A stretch of DNA of 64,000 bases from Tragulus kanchil (Eukaryota; Chordata; Mammalia; Artiodactyla; Tragulidae): assembly GCA_022376925.1 (NCBI GenBank), contig JAIOJX010000005.1:156751501-156815500 (forward strand), read 5' to 3'. Below, in pieces: positions 38,743 through 50,775 of the stretch. The position numbers and the translations under genes were made by a program. The notes under the pieces are model-generated. The model saw nothing but the letters and a program-made list of their open reading frames with translations, had not been told where the DNA came from and searched no databases. Position 1 is the stretch's first letter. Each line of letters starts with the position of its first letter.

Positions 38743-39560
38743 CCTATGGAATTTTTAAAGGTGTTTTTGTTTTTTGTTTTTTTTTTATTTTATTGCACTG
38801 TCACCAGTGAACATGGTTTCTTTTTAGGACTAAATCTTTGTTTGTTGAGACCTGATTTGGGACCTAGTACATATTTGGTCTTTGTCAATGTTCCATGAAT
38901 GTTCCCAAAAAAAGTATATTTTCCTACTTGTGGATATAGGATTTTTGTGTGTTCTTTGGACTGAGCTTGCTAATCATATTTAAAATTCTCAGCAGTATTA
39001 CTCATTTGGTCTAGTTATCTTTCAGTTAGTGAGAAGGTATGTTTAAATGTTCCATTGTAGTAATGGACTTGGTTGCTTTTTTTGTAATTTGTTTACTTTG
39101 GTTTCATCCATTTTGTTGCTATACTATCAGTGCTTTCAATTTATGAATTATTATATCTGCTTTATGATTTCCTTTTATCAACACATAGAGAGGCTATTAG
39201 CCCCTAACAGTGAACTTGACTTGAAGTTTATTTTGTCTGATGTTAACTTTGGTACACGAGCTTTCTTTGGGTTAGCATTTGCTTTTAATATATTTTCAAT
39301 CCTATTACTTTCAATCTTTATTATTAAAATCCAATGTGAAAATCTTTATTACATAATACTGAATTTAATCTATTTCCATTTATTCTGATTACTAGTATCT
39401 TGGATTTGAGTTTTATTTAATTTATTCTTTTCCATTCATTATAATTTGTCTTTGCTTCTCTTTTTCTTTCCTACTTTCAGTAGATATATTGAGGGTTTTT
39501 TCCTTCATTTCTTTATATTGACTTGGACATTTCATAGGCTATTACTATTATTCTCAAATT

Positions 39561-40059
39561 TAATAAGCATTCTCTACTTTGTGAAATAAAATACTAGTTA
39601 ATAGTCCTACCCCTTACTAAACAAAAGAACTTGGAACATTTTAATTCCATGCGATCTCTATCTTAAATATTGTTGCTGTTCAACCTATTACCAGGCTTAT
39701 TTTCATTCTTCCTTTATTTCAAATTAATGATAGTATTAGTATGGTTATATACAAGTACCACTTATTTAGATTTATCTTCCTAATTTCTTATTTGTTTAAC
39801 TTGACTTGGCTTTACTAATTCTTCTTACATTTTCCTTCTTTCTTTTACATTCAACATTTTCTTCATGCAGTAGAATACAAGAATAAACTAGAGTCTGCCA
39901 TGTGGTAAAGGGCACTCCAGGTAAAGGAGGCAGTATCTTAAAAGCCAAGTCTTGAGAAGATACATTGTATTTGGGTACTGATGAAAAATTTTGTGTAGCT
40001 GAAATAAAGATTGCTGGACTTCCTATAAAGTTGGAGACAGGAGTAAGCATTCTGTTCCC
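39561..40059. other. AT-rich sequence, possible old repeat
   Basis: The stretch 39895-40050 partly resembles 36900-37010 (tgtggtaaagggcactccag against tgtggaaaagggcatttcaa). These may be diverged members of one old repeat family, unnamed here. Confidence 0.35.
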
Positions 40060-40700
40060 CAGAGTTGAACGTCAGTTTAGCTGAGCATAGAATTCTAGGT
40101 TGGTACATATTTTCTGTCAGTACCTTAAAGCTACTATCTTATTGTCTTTTTTCCCATTGTGATGATTGGGAAGTTTGCTGTAAATTAGTTGTCCTTCTTT
40201 AGTAAGTAATATGCCTTTTAAAACCCCTGGTTACTTTTAAGATTTTGTCTTTGGTGTTCTCGGTATCAATATTACATTTAGGGAATGGAGTTTTTGTTTT
40301 CATTTTTCCTGCCCAGAATTTACTGTGCTTCCTGAATACCAGGAGTCATATATTTTCATTTCTGGAAAATGCAGAGCCATTGTCTCTTTTAATGTTGACT
40401 CTCCCCAGTTCTGATTTCTTTTTTGGAAACGTCCCAATTAGACATCGGTTACGTCTCATGGTTCTAGCTTTCACATCTCCATCTATCTTTCATATTTTCC
40501 ATCTCTTTATATATCTGTGCTGGGTTTTGAGTGACTGCCTCAGGTCAATGTTTTCTTTCTTTTGGTTTTTAAGTCTGTATCCAAGAGTGCCAGAAGCCAG
40601 CATTGCCTTTGCATTTTTCAGTTACCCGAATCCATATTTTAAGGCCATCTTAAATTCTGCCTTCCCATTATTTACAACTCAAGAGTTCTAAGATACACTC
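40060..40700 (-). mobile_element. Ancient L1, antisense
   Basis: Phrases such as gagcatagaattctaggttg, gaagtttgctgtaaattagt and aatgttgactctccccagtt follow the order of reverse-oriented old L1. A 148-codon open frame at 40245 is a by-product. Confidence 0.5.
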
Positions 40701-40820
40701 TCATTGTGTCTGTCATCGTATTCCATCGGAAGCCTTCACCAAATCCAGCACTTCCACCCCACTGACCTCCTCATCCTCATTGTCCGCTGTGCCAGTTAGA
40801 GGGGCAAGCAGTGTGGCAGC

Positions 40821-43036
40821 CCAAAATGGAGGCTTGCGTAACCAGTCAGAGAAACAGAGGGAGGATAACGAAGGAGCCATGCGGAGAGGCCAGAGGGGAA
40901 AGTGTTAATAATTAAGGAATATTTAAAAACTGCAAAGAGGTCAAGAGGCATGAAAACTGAAAATACGTACTGGAATTGCCAGTTAGGAACTGACTGCCGA
41001 CAATTATATTCTGCCTTTACTATTTATGTTTATGGTTTATGGCTTTACTGTTTACTGTTTATGCCTTTGACTGATTCTTTTATCAGTTACTATAATCTGC
41101 AGAATGCATAGAAGATGTATATTTCAAAAATATTGAGAATTATTAGTGGATTTTACCTTGTGGGTTTGGGAACATACAAATATATAGCTTTTTGGTATGT
41201 GGAAGGAATGAGAAATGGTGTTTTCAAAAAAAAAAACAAGAAAGGCTGTTTTAAGTTGAAAATAATCTGGAAAGGATATAAAATTTGTAAGTCAGACAAC
41301 TTAGAACCCAAGTTCCCCATGTAGCTTATGGATTCTTCCTACAATGGTACAGGTGGATAAGAGGCTATTTAAAAGGATTAATTAGGAATTTCAAACCATT
41401 TTTTCAAAACACACACACACTTGAATTCACTCTCTGGGCCCATTTCCCTTTATTGCGGTCCTGGGAAGTGTTCATCATACCCAAGGCATCAGGAAAGAAA
41501 AATTGTCTTTTTGGATCAGTTACTACTCTTGGAACTGACAAAACTGATCATTTGAAATGATCATTTCAAATGTTTCCTCAGTCAAAGCCCACTAACATGG
41601 CAGGTGTCCTTGGGAGAGGGCTCTGCAACAGAAGGCCCTGGAACTCTCCTTCCACCACAGACTCATCTCTGGACCACATTTCTTCACTGCGGTTGCTGAG
41701 TCTGTAAGTCCATCTGTCTAAGTCACCAGCTTTGGGCAACTCAGAGGCAGCTCTCATCACGGACCCTTCAGCAACCTTATGGGTTAAATCGGCAAAGAAA
41801 GACAATTTCTTCCTTGACCTCAATTCCAGTAAGTCCAAGTGAGTTGGAATGGGGCAGGAATGCCCAGGAATCACAGAGCCATAGGAACTGGGTGCCACTG
41901 GCTGAAAGAGTTGCTTTTGCATCTGTTCCAAAATGGAGGCTTGTAACCAGTCAGAGAAACAGAGGGAGGATAACGAAGGAGCCATGCGGAGAGGCCAGAG
42001 GGGAAAGTGTTAATAATTAAGGAATATTTAAAAACTGCAAAGAGGTCAAGAGGCATGAAAACTGAAAATACGTCTGGAATTGCCAGTTAGGAACTGACTG
42101 CCGACAATTATATTCTGCCTTTACTATTTATGTTTATGGTTTATGGCTTTACTGTTTACTGTTTATGCCTTTGACTGATTCTTTTATCAGTTACTATAAT
42201 CTGCAGAATGCATAGAAGATGTATATTTCAAAAATATTGAGAATTATTAGTGGATTTTACCTTGTGGGTTTGGGAACATACAAATATATAGCTTTTTGGT
42301 ATGTGGAAGGAATGAGAAATGGTGTTTTCAAAAAAAACAAGAAAGGCTGTTTTAAGTTGAAAATAATCTGGAAAGGATATAAAATTTGTAAGTCAGACAA
42401 CTTAGAACCCAAGTTCCCCATGTAGCTTATGGATTCTTCCTACAATGGTACAGGTGGATAAGAGGCTATTTAAAAGGATTAATTAGGAATTTCAAACCAT
42501 TTTTTCAAAACACACACACACTTGAATTCACTCTCTGGGCCCATTTCCCTTTATTGCGGTCCTGGGAAGTGTTCATCATACCCAAGGCATCAGGAAAGAA
42601 AAATTGTCTTTTTGGATCAGTTACTACTCTTGGAACTGACAAAACTGATCATTTGAAATGATCATTTCAAATGTTTCCTCAGTCAAAGCCCACTAACATG
42701 GCAGGTGTCCTTGGGAGAGGGCTCTGCAACAGAAGGCCCTGGAACTCTCCTTCCACCACAGACTCATCTCTGGACCACATTTCTTCACTGCGGTTGCTGA
42801 GTCTGTAAGTCCATCTGTCTAAGTCACCAGCTTTGGGCAACTCAGAGGCAGCTCTCATCACGGACCCTTCAGCAACCTTATGGGTTAAATCGACGCAAAG
42901 AAAGACAATTTCTTCCTTGACCTCAATTCCAGTAAGTCCAAGTGAGTTGGAATGGGGCAGGAATGCCCAGGAATCACAGAGCCATAGGAACTGGGTGCCA
43001 CTGGCTGAAAGAGTTGCTTTTGCATCTGTTCCAAAA
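40821..43036. repeat. Tandem duplication N, period about 1107 bp
   Basis: Left copy 40821-41927, right copy 41928-43036, joined at an 8-bp shared ccaaaatg. Differences are almost all indels: an A-run of 11 against 8, cgtactgg against cgtctgg, gcgtaacc against gtaacc, atcggc against atcgacgc. Confidence 0.97.
41549..41572. repeat. 24-bp perfect palindrome
   Basis: The half site cattTGAAATGA is followed immediately by its exact reverse complement with no spacer. A duplicate lies at 42650-42673. Confidence 0.85.
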
Positions 43037-43215
43037 TGAATTTTCCCGATCTTGGGCTTTCTGTGCCATTTTTACTATTTATTGTGTTGCTTGGCTCACA
43101 CTGGGCTTGGGCTTGAGCTTGACTTCGGTCCATACCTCTGGAAGGCAGAGTGCAACTCCTTCTCCTTCCGCACATCTTGCTCGTTTAATAAAATGGTTCC
43201 TTTTGTTGTTGTTAG

Positions 43216-44419
43216 TATACAGAATGGCTGATCCCAGCATTTCGTAACAGGGAAAACACTGATAGTTTGCTTAACATGAGTCACTTTTGCACCAAACTGG
43301 GAACCCCATGACTCATAATTACAAGTTCAAAGACTGGCTGTTTGTAACAAGAGGAAGCCGAGCCAGAGGGGCTTTCAGCCTGCTCACTCACTCTTTGCAT
43401 TCTTTTGTCTCCAGAAAGCCAATTACTGCCCAAGGCAACCTAGAGTTCGTTAGTGGACGCAGTAGAGTGAAAGGCAGCTTCCTGGGCTCGGGGCAGAGGG
43501 GATAGTCTTTCTCCCCAACCACTGGACTGCAAACAGTTAACCAGGCCTAAGAGCATCTGCCAGGGAACATTTTCCACTGCAGATGAAGGCCAATCCAAGA
43601 AGCTTTTAAGCAAATCAAATTGCGATTCTTCTTCATCAGGCTACTTAACTTTTAGCACCCTTTCCCTCCCCCTCCTCTTCCTGCCTTGCAGCAGATGGCA
43701 GCAGTCAGGGCCCCAAGCCCTTGGCATTGTTTTCCACAATCCGGTTCTGCTTCTGGTTTAAAGAAAAGACAGGATTTTAAAAAGAAGAAGAAGAAGAAAA
43801 CTAAACAGTGAGGAAAGAAGTCAGACAAAAGCTACTACTGCAAGTGCCGAGAAAAGCTGTTCACGTGCTGCTGCCACGTGAAGAGATGAGACAGAGAGAG
43901 CGGAAGAGAAAGATAGATGGGAACCACAAAGCCAGCAGGAGCTGGAGTCAGTCTGTGGCCGCCCCAGGGTGCCGCAGGAGCCAGGACATCCCTGGAGTTT
44001 GGAAGAGGGAAGGGTGGTACTAGCAGGCTCGTCTCATGTTTCTCATTCCTGACAAATGCGCACAGCCCAAGCAGGGTCCACCCAGTCTCTACCTTACAAA
44101 GAGCCTCCCCCTTACAAAGAGCCTCCACCTGAATCAGAAAGGTGTAATGGAGGCGAAAGATTACAGCAGGACCAGTGGTGGTGGAGGGACTTGGAGTCTA
44201 AGGGGAAACGCTGCTGAAAAGGCCCACAGGAAATACATGATTTGAACCGTTTTCCAAATTAGGTGAATCATTTGAGATACGGAGAGTGTTTATGTCGGAA
44301 GCTACAAGAGATGCCTTTGATAACTTTGCTTATGATCAGCTGTCAAGCAAGGCCTTTAAAACTCCTTCGTTGGAGGTTTTGTTGTTGCTGTTGTCAAAAC
44401 CAGTACATGTTAATTGTCT
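43216..44419. other. Unidentified, mostly single-copy sequence
   Basis: Contains an (AAG)n run at about 43780-43800 and a moderately GC-rich stretch at 43830-44060 with no coding support. No repeat family recognised. Confidence 0.4.
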
Positions 44420-44646
44420 AGCTTCTGTGTGTATGTGTGCCTTTGTCTCCGACTCTTTTCGACTCCATGGATTGTAGTCCACCAAGCGACTCTGTCCATG
44501 GGATTTCTCAGGCAAGAATACTGGAGTGAGTTGCCATTTCCTTCTCCAGGGGATCTTCCTGACCCAGGGATCAAACCGAGGTCTCTTGAGTCTGTCTCCT
44601 GCATTGACAGGCAGATTCTTTACCCGCTGAGCCACCTGAGAAGCCC
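44420..44646 (-). mobile_element. Bov-tA SINE
   Basis: Antisense Bov-tA with gtagtccaccaagcgactct, ggatcttcctgacccaggga and head complement gagccacctgagaagccc. Probable target-site duplications are gttaattgtct (44409-44419) and attaattgtct (44647-44657). Confidence 0.88.
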
Positions 44647-44919
44647 ATTAATTGTCTTATATGCCACAAGAAGTTTTTTTATTACTCCAGATCTGAAAAC
44701 TCAGAAGGATACAACCCAGTGACTGGCGTATCAGCAAATAAACTGTCCAGTTCTAGGGGCTTGGGCTTGCTTAGAGCCCTCCCGTGCTTTCTAACCTGCC
44801 CCTCCTCTCACTGTCCCAGATCCTTTCCCACCTAATCTTACAAGTCAAGGGAGAGAAACAAGCATTTGTTAAAAAATAAACTTACTGTGAACAAATCCCA
44901 GCATCATTATATTTTGAGC

Positions 44920-45015
44920 CTGCTTAATCCCCCAAACAAGCCTATGAATCAGGAGACTTTACTCATCCCATCTTATGACTGAGAAAACCAAGGGCATCAC
45001 CTATTTGCAAACTCA
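44920..45015 (-). mobile_element. MIR fragment
   Basis: Reverse-oriented MIR pattern: cctatgaatcaggagacttt, atcttatgactgagaaaacc, then a degraded tail. Confidence 0.5.
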
Positions 45016-45495
45016 TTAATGAAAAAGGACTTCCTCTGCAGTGCCTTCCTGACGGGTCACGGGTCACGGAGCACGACTTTGTGATCAGTCATCTAAGGGC
45101 TTCCCTTCTCAGTGGCCGACTGTCAGGCAGTCCTTCTTGAGAGTCTGGATTCCTCTCCTTCAGACCACCTAATACAGGCCAGATACAGTGAGTGTTCGCG
45201 CCACTCCTTCCACGCCTTTTTTTTTATTTTTCACATTTGAAATTTCATCTAGACATGCAACAGCCAGGCATCCAGCACTGATCCTATGAAACCACTAGAA
45301 AGAAGGAAAAGGGCAGCCCATTCTGGTTAGCCACTTCAGGAACCCTCTTTCAGTTACACTTTCATTGGCTAGAAGCCCTCCATACAATCAACCTGATCTT
45401 TCACCTTTCACAGACACACATTTGCCCCCTGGCCTCATTCTCCTGCGACAAAGACCCTTAGCATCCCTTTCCTGCAGCCCTGCCTCTGCCACTCA
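45016..45495. other. Unidentified sequence
   Basis: No recognisable gene or repeat. A short direct repeat gggtcac occurs at 45054 and 45061. Confidence 0.35.
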
Positions 45496-45600
45496 CACAC
45501 AAGGTACATAAACAGGTTGTGATTATCTCCACTTCACACAAGAAAACTTAGGAGCAGAGGAACCACGTAACTTGCTCATCAAGATCACCCCCTAGCAGGG
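45496..45600 (-). mobile_element. MIR fragment
   Basis: Reverse MIR pattern gattatctccacttcacaca, gaggaaccacgtaacttgct, catcaagatcacc. Confidence 0.5.
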
Positions 45601-46682
45601 TGCATTTCTACAGCTCTGGTTTCTTCCAGGCACCACTGAGAACTGTAAACCAGCTTCCTAGAAAGCAATGACTTTAATTCAGAAACTCCCTCTAGGAATC
45701 TAGCCTACACAAATAATCCAAAACGTCTTTGTGCAAATACCGTGTCCGCAGAGAGACACTCCTCTAATACCCCTAGGGAAAACCGCCTCCCCGCCATTCA
45801 TCTCCATCTGTCCCCTCACTTTGCGTCCTCTCTCTTCACAGAGCTAATTAACAGTGGGGATTAATTTGCTCCTCTTTGCTGCCTCACCCTCAGGAGAACA
45901 GGTGCTCTCCAAGGAAGTGGGCCTGTGTTCACCAGCTCTCAGTAACTGGATATAGCATGCACTCAGTAAACACTAGTTATGAATTAAGTAAATAAGTAAT
46001 TGAAGGTAGAGCAAAATTTATACACCAAGATGCTCGCTGCAGCATTTACTCAGCATGTATATAAAATAATGTTTAAGTCCAACATTAGGGAATGGGCCAT
46101 TAATGATGAAATATTAGGCAACTGTAAAAGGTTATAATATTCACGAAGAATTTAATGACTTAGAAAAAAGGATTGTGAGATCATTTTAAGCGAAATAAAG
46201 AGGCTACACAATTGTATATACATTATCCTCTTAACCATGTAGTAAAACAAAGCACAGAATAAACTGAGGTGGAAGGATGGCAAGTAATTATTTTCTTGCT
46301 TATTCATACCATTTTTTGTTTCCCAAATTTGGGGCAATGGGTGAGCTATATCTTGATAATTAGGAAAATAAAATCATACCTTTTACATATTCTTACCTCA
46401 TTAGACAAAGATACGGAGTTTAAATCTTTAGGATTTGCCTTCTTTGTCAACTGTATTCCTCTATGGATCCCTACAGGACCATGCATCTGTGAAAGAAACT
46501 TTCTTGAGAAACTTCCCTGAGTGGCTTAATACAAATGGTTCCTCTTGGTGTACTTACTTCTTCTTGTTGAGGGCATATGAATGTCAGGCACAGATGTTAA
46601 CTTGGATGACCCTACAGCATCCTGAAATGATACTAGGTAGTCCCAAAGATTCTCATTTCTCTTTCTTAGAAGGAGAAAGTCT

Positions 46683-46897
46683 TGAACTTCCCCGGTGGTC
46701 CAGTGGTTAAGAATCCACCTGCCAGTGCAGGGCTCACGGGTTTGATCCTTAGTTCGGGAAGATCCCACAAGCCATGGAGCAATTAAGCCCGTATGCCACA
46801 ACTACTGAGCCTGCACGCCCCAACTCCAGAGTAACTAGAGGAGGCCTGCTCACAGCAGCAAAGACCCAGTGCAGCCCTAAATAAATACGTAAGTAAG
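46683..46897 (+). mobile_element. CHR SINE
   Basis: Head cttccccggtggtccagtgg, ordinary core acaactactgagcctgc, and end agcaaagacccagtgcagcc then aaataaatac. A duplicate lies at 47783-47997. Confidence 0.85.
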
Positions 46898-47782
46898 CAA
46901 TGGAAGGTCTTTCCAGGAAAGGCTAGGGAGCTGTTCTCACAGGTCCCCTCGCCCCTTCATGTGGCGGGCAGTTTAGGTCCCTTTAGAAATGATTAGTTCT
47001 AGATTTAATATTCAGAAAGTAAAAAGAAAAACAAGCTCTCAGTAACTGGATATAGCATGCACTCAGTAAACACTAGTTATGAATTAAGTAAATAAGTAAT
47101 TGAAGGTAGAGCAAAATTTATACACCAAGATGCTCGCTGCAGCATTTACTCAGCATGTATATAAAATAATGTTTAAGTCCAACATTAGGGAATGGGCCAT
47201 TAATGATGAAATATTAGGCAACTGTAAAAGGTTATAATATTCACGAAGAATTTAATGACTTAGAAAAAAGGATTGTGAGATCATTTTAAGCGAAATAAAG
47301 AGGCTACACAATTGTATATACATTATCCTCTTAACCATGTAGTAAAACAAAGCACAGAATAAACTGAGGTGGAAGGATGGCAAGTAATTATTTTCTTGCT
47401 TATTCATACCATTTTTTGTTTCCCAAATTTGGGGCAATGGGTGAGCTATATCTTGATAATTAGGAAAATAAAATCATACCTTTTACATATTCTTACCTCA
47501 TTAGACAAAGATACGGAGTTTAAATCTTTAGGATTTGCCTTCTTTGTCAACTGTATTCCTCTATGGATCCCTACAGGACCATGCATCTGTGAAAGAAACT
47601 TTCTTGAGAAACTTCCCTGAGTGGCTTAATACAAATGGTTCCTCTTGGTGTACTTACTTCTTCTTGTTGAGGGCATATGAATGTCAGGCACAGATGTTAA
47701 CTTGGATGACCCTACAGCATCCTGAAATGATACTAGGTAGTCCCAAAGATTCTCATTTCTCTTTCTTAGAAGGAGAAAGTCT

Positions 47783-47997
47783 TGAACTTCCCTGGTGGTC
47801 CAGTGGTTAAGAATCCACCTGCCAGTGCAGGGCTCACGGGTTTGATCCTTAGTTCGGGAAGATCCCACAAGCCATGGAGCAATTAAGCCCGTATGCCACA
47901 ACTACTGAGCCTGCACGCCCCAACTCCAGAGTAACTAGAGGAGGCCTGCTCACAGCAGCAAAGACCCAGTGCAGCCCTAAATAAATACGTAAGTAAG
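47783..47997 (+). mobile_element. CHR SINE (duplicate)
   Basis: Right-hand copy of 46683-46897 from duplication O, differing at one CpG. Confidence 0.8.
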
Positions 47998-48206
47998 CAA
48001 TGGAAGGTCTTTCCAGGAAAGGCTAGGGAGCTGTTCTCACAGGTCCCCTCGCCCCTTCATGTGGCGGGCAGTTTAGGTCCCTTTAGAAATGATTAGTTCT
48101 AGATTTAATATTCAGAAAGTAAAAAGAAAAACAAGTGCCACAAGAGTGAAAACTCAGTGAGAGAGAGAGCAAGCAGCAGGGTGAGGTGATGTGCATACCC
48201 AGGAGA

Positions 48207-48427
48207 CAGGTTGTGTGCTAAGTCACTTCGGTCACGTCCAACTCTGTGCAACTCCATGGATTGTAGCCACCAGGCTCCTCTGTGCATGGGATTCTCTGGG
48301 CAACGGTGCTGGAGTGGGTTGCCATGCCCTCCTCCAGGGGACCTTCTAGACCCAGGGATCAAACCTGCGTCTCTTATGTCCTCCAGTCGCAGGTGGGTTC
48401 TTTCCCACTAGCACAACCTGGGAAGCC
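48207..48427 (-). mobile_element. Bov-tA SINE
   Basis: Antisense full-length Bov-tA from gtgtgctaagtcacttcggt to the head complement cctgggaagcc. Short direct repeats cccaggaga flank it. Confidence 0.88.
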
Positions 48428-48639
48428 CCAGGAGATGGGTTAGCAAAAGCCTTTGCCACTTTGCCAAGGCAAGTTCCTAGGAAAGAAGGATCATTTTTAA
48501 ATTCTGATTGTGGGTACAAAGAGGAGGGGAGCCCAAATCCAGGAGTCTTCACAAGGGGCAGGTTGGGCTTGATGTCAAAGGCAGGGTAAGGCACAGATCT
48601 GGTGTCTATTAGGGGGACCACTTTCCAATAGGACTGTGA

Positions 48640-48745
48640 CTCCTCTCTTCCTCCTTCTAGTCCCGCCTTCCCTCCCTCCTTTCTCCCTAGATTCCTTCCT
48701 CCCTTCCTTCCCTTCTTTTCTTCCCCATTTTCCTTCTTTCCCAGC
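48640..48745. repeat. Polypyrimidine tract
   Basis: About 100 bp of almost pure C/T on the plus strand (runs such as ccttcctcccttccttccct). Confidence 0.7.
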
Positions 48746-49899
48746 CCTAGAGGAGGAAGAGGAGTGAACAAGCCTATGTGGAGTTTTCACTCCACATGAT
48801 ACATACACATAGTTTCAGATGGTGACAAATGGTAGGAAGGATATAAGACAGAATAGTAGGGTAGAAAATCACTGGGGTGGACCAGGGACCAAAGGAGGTG
48901 ATATGTGAGCTAAGAACCAAATGGGGGAGTTGATAGTCATCACGAGTCAGGGAAGGAACATTCCAGACAATAGGAACAGACAGCCCATGTCAAGACACAG
49001 AGGTGAGAATACCACTGACATATTTGAGGAGCTGAAAGAAGACCAGTGAGCCAAGAAGATATGTCCAGAGAAGGTGTGAGGGGGACCTTGGTGGGAGAGA
49101 CGTGAAGGCAGAGACCAGATGATGGGAGACCTGCCAGGCTGAGGAGTTTGGGGGTGTTCAGAGGTAATGAGAAGCCACCAGAAAATTTAAAGCAGAGGAG
49201 GGAGACGATTGTCTTCTTAGAAAATCACTCAGGTTGTTACGTGAGGGGATATGTCATAGGAGAGCAAACTGGAAGCTTCTCAAAGCTTAAATTAGGAAAC
49301 AGTCCAGGTGAGCAGAGTGGGTGCGTGAGGGCAGGAGTAAAAGAGGCTTAGAGAAGCAAAGAGATTCATCAAGGATTGCTGACTGAATCTGCCAGTAGGG
49401 CCGAGATGGGAACGGAGGAGTCATGAAAGAGCCCTAGGTGTTTTTTCTTAGTTTGAGCAAGTGGTCCCATGGACTGATATGGAAATAGTTAGGGGGGACA
49501 GCTGGGAGCAGAGTTTGGAATGGAGTATGAAACTTGGGGCTCTGCTGGGGGCGTGTCGAGTTTGCGAGGCCAGTTAGAGATTCAAGTATATTTTAAGCGG
49601 CCTGTTACATGCCCCAGTCTGGCCCTCCGTGGAGACGGTGGAGTGAAAGCTATAACGCTGACGCCATTGGTGTACAATACACACTGAAACTATGAGGCTG
49701 AATGAAATTACACGTTGAAAGATAAGAGCCACCAGAGCTGAGTCCTACCACACTGCCACATCCAGAGGCTGGAAAACGCCGCCGATCGAGAGCCAGCCTG
49801 ACAGTTGAAACCACTCTGTCTCCCTACGGTGCTAAACTGCTTTCTTGCAGCCACCTCAAGAATTCTCCTAGTGTGTTCAGGTCGTCCCCACGCTCTGAG
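48746..49899. other. Old dispersed repeat-like and unidentified sequence
   Basis: Positions 48880-49230 read like an abundant very old purine-rich mammalian repeat (ggaaggaacattccagacaa, gaaagaagaccagtgagcc, taatgagaagccaccagaaa). I cannot name the family. The rest is unidentified. Confidence 0.35.
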
Positions 49900-50130
49900 C
49901 AGCACACTGCGAGGAGGTTCCTAGATGACTCATTATTGCTTATGATGATCATAATAACTCAGTTTTACACTTCCACTTTTTAGGGCGTGCTCCGTATTTA
50001 TTCATTCCCTCTGTCAGAGACGTACATGAGTCATTGCTGCCACACTCAGCTTTCTTTGTGTTTACTGTAAATACGTACACAGAGAACTGCATTGGCGATA
50101 GATGGACCGTTAAACAAACAAGGCTTTTAA
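49900..50130. promoter_or_regulatory. Candidate regulatory element (AP-1 and FOX motif cluster)
   Basis: Two AP-1 consensus sites, tgactca (49926-49932) and tgagtca (50027-50033), a 15-bp inverted repeat ttatgatGatcataa (49940-49954), and FOX-type tgtttac (50059) and taaacaaac (50112) lie within about 200 bp of non-repetitive DNA. Motif matches alone prove nothing; this is inference. Confidence 0.25.
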
Positions 50131-50348
50131 GAAAAACAAGTTAAGCAGCGATATCTCATCCTTGCTGCCTCATTCCATCAACTGATCTTGTGTGTTCCCG
50201 GCATTGAACGTGGAGCTGGGGCTACAAACACAGAAGACAAATCCACTTGCCTTTTGGAGCTTGTGGCCTGAGGGTGGGGATAGTGGGCAGGTGACATAGC
50301 TGTGAAAATGCATCATTACAAAAGGTATTCATCAGGGTTTGTTTGGGT

Positions 50349-50577
50349 TTTTTTTTTATATTAATATTATTAATATTAATATTATTTATTATTATTTATT
50401 ATTATTTAATATTAATATTATTTTAATATTTATTTGTATTTATTTGGCTGTGCCCAGTCTTAGTTGTAGCAGGCAGGGTCTTTGGTCTTCATGGGGACTT
50501 GAGGGAACTAGTGCTGAACCGAGCCCCCAGCACCGGGAGTGTGGAGTCTTAACCATTGCACCACCAGGGAAGCCCCA
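50349..50577 (-). mobile_element. CHR-type SINE with an AT-rich tail repeat
   Basis: Antisense element with ggctgtgcccagtcttagtt, ggagtctta, and head complement ccattgcaccaccagggaag. It is preceded by about 80 bp of (TTA/TAAT)n sequence at 50349-50430 that derives from its tail. Confidence 0.8.
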
Positions 50578-50629
50578 GATATCCAGCAGCCTTAAAAAGG
50601 GGATAAGCACCAAGTGCTGCCTCCTCTCA

Positions 50630-50775
50630 TTAACCCTTCCCAACATTAAGAGACAGGAGTCCTGTTAGCTTCCCTTGACAGAGGAGGATGCTAAGACTTG
50701 ACGCCGGTTAATGGACAGAGACTCCAGGTCACACACCTGAAGAGAAGCCAACACTCAAACCCACGGCTTCTCACT
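50630..50775 (-). mobile_element. MIR fragment
   Basis: Reverse MIR layout: cttgacagaggaggatgcta, gacttgacgccggttaatgg, aggtcacacacctga, cactcaaacccacggcttc. Confidence 0.55.

Larger units (their letters stand above)
37120..39560 (-). mobile_element. Ancient L1 (ORF2 region), antisense
   Basis: Highly mutated reverse-oriented L1. Phrases include ctataaatttgccattaatt, tgttttagctgcagtccacg, gacgcataagtaatttggag, and after the SINE agtatattttcctacttgtg and gaagtttattttgtctgatg. The part 37120-37387 is a duplicate of 38210-38476. The order fits one old element invaded by the CHR SINE at 38477. Confidence 0.6.
40813..43215 (+). mobile_element. Possible solo LTR-like element
   Basis: Begins tgtggcagcccaaaatggag and, after duplication N, ends near a polyadenylation-like tttaataaaatggttcc at about 43185-43201. 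This gives about 1.3 kb once the duplicate is collapsed. The layout recalls an endogenous retroviral LTR, but I could not confirm flanking duplications or a primer binding site. No retroviral coding sequence is seen. It may instead be ordinary unique sequence. Confidence 0.25.
45934..48133. repeat. Tandem duplication O, period 1100 bp
   Basis: Left copy 45934-47033, right copy 47034-48133. One substitution was noticed (46690 c against 47790 t, at a CpG in the SINE). The rest appears identical. Confidence 0.98.

Noticed and set aside
40245..40691. 148-codon frame rich in Phe and Leu
   Set aside because: Antisense old L1 sequence; T-rich DNA gives hydrophobic chance peptides that can look like a membrane protein.
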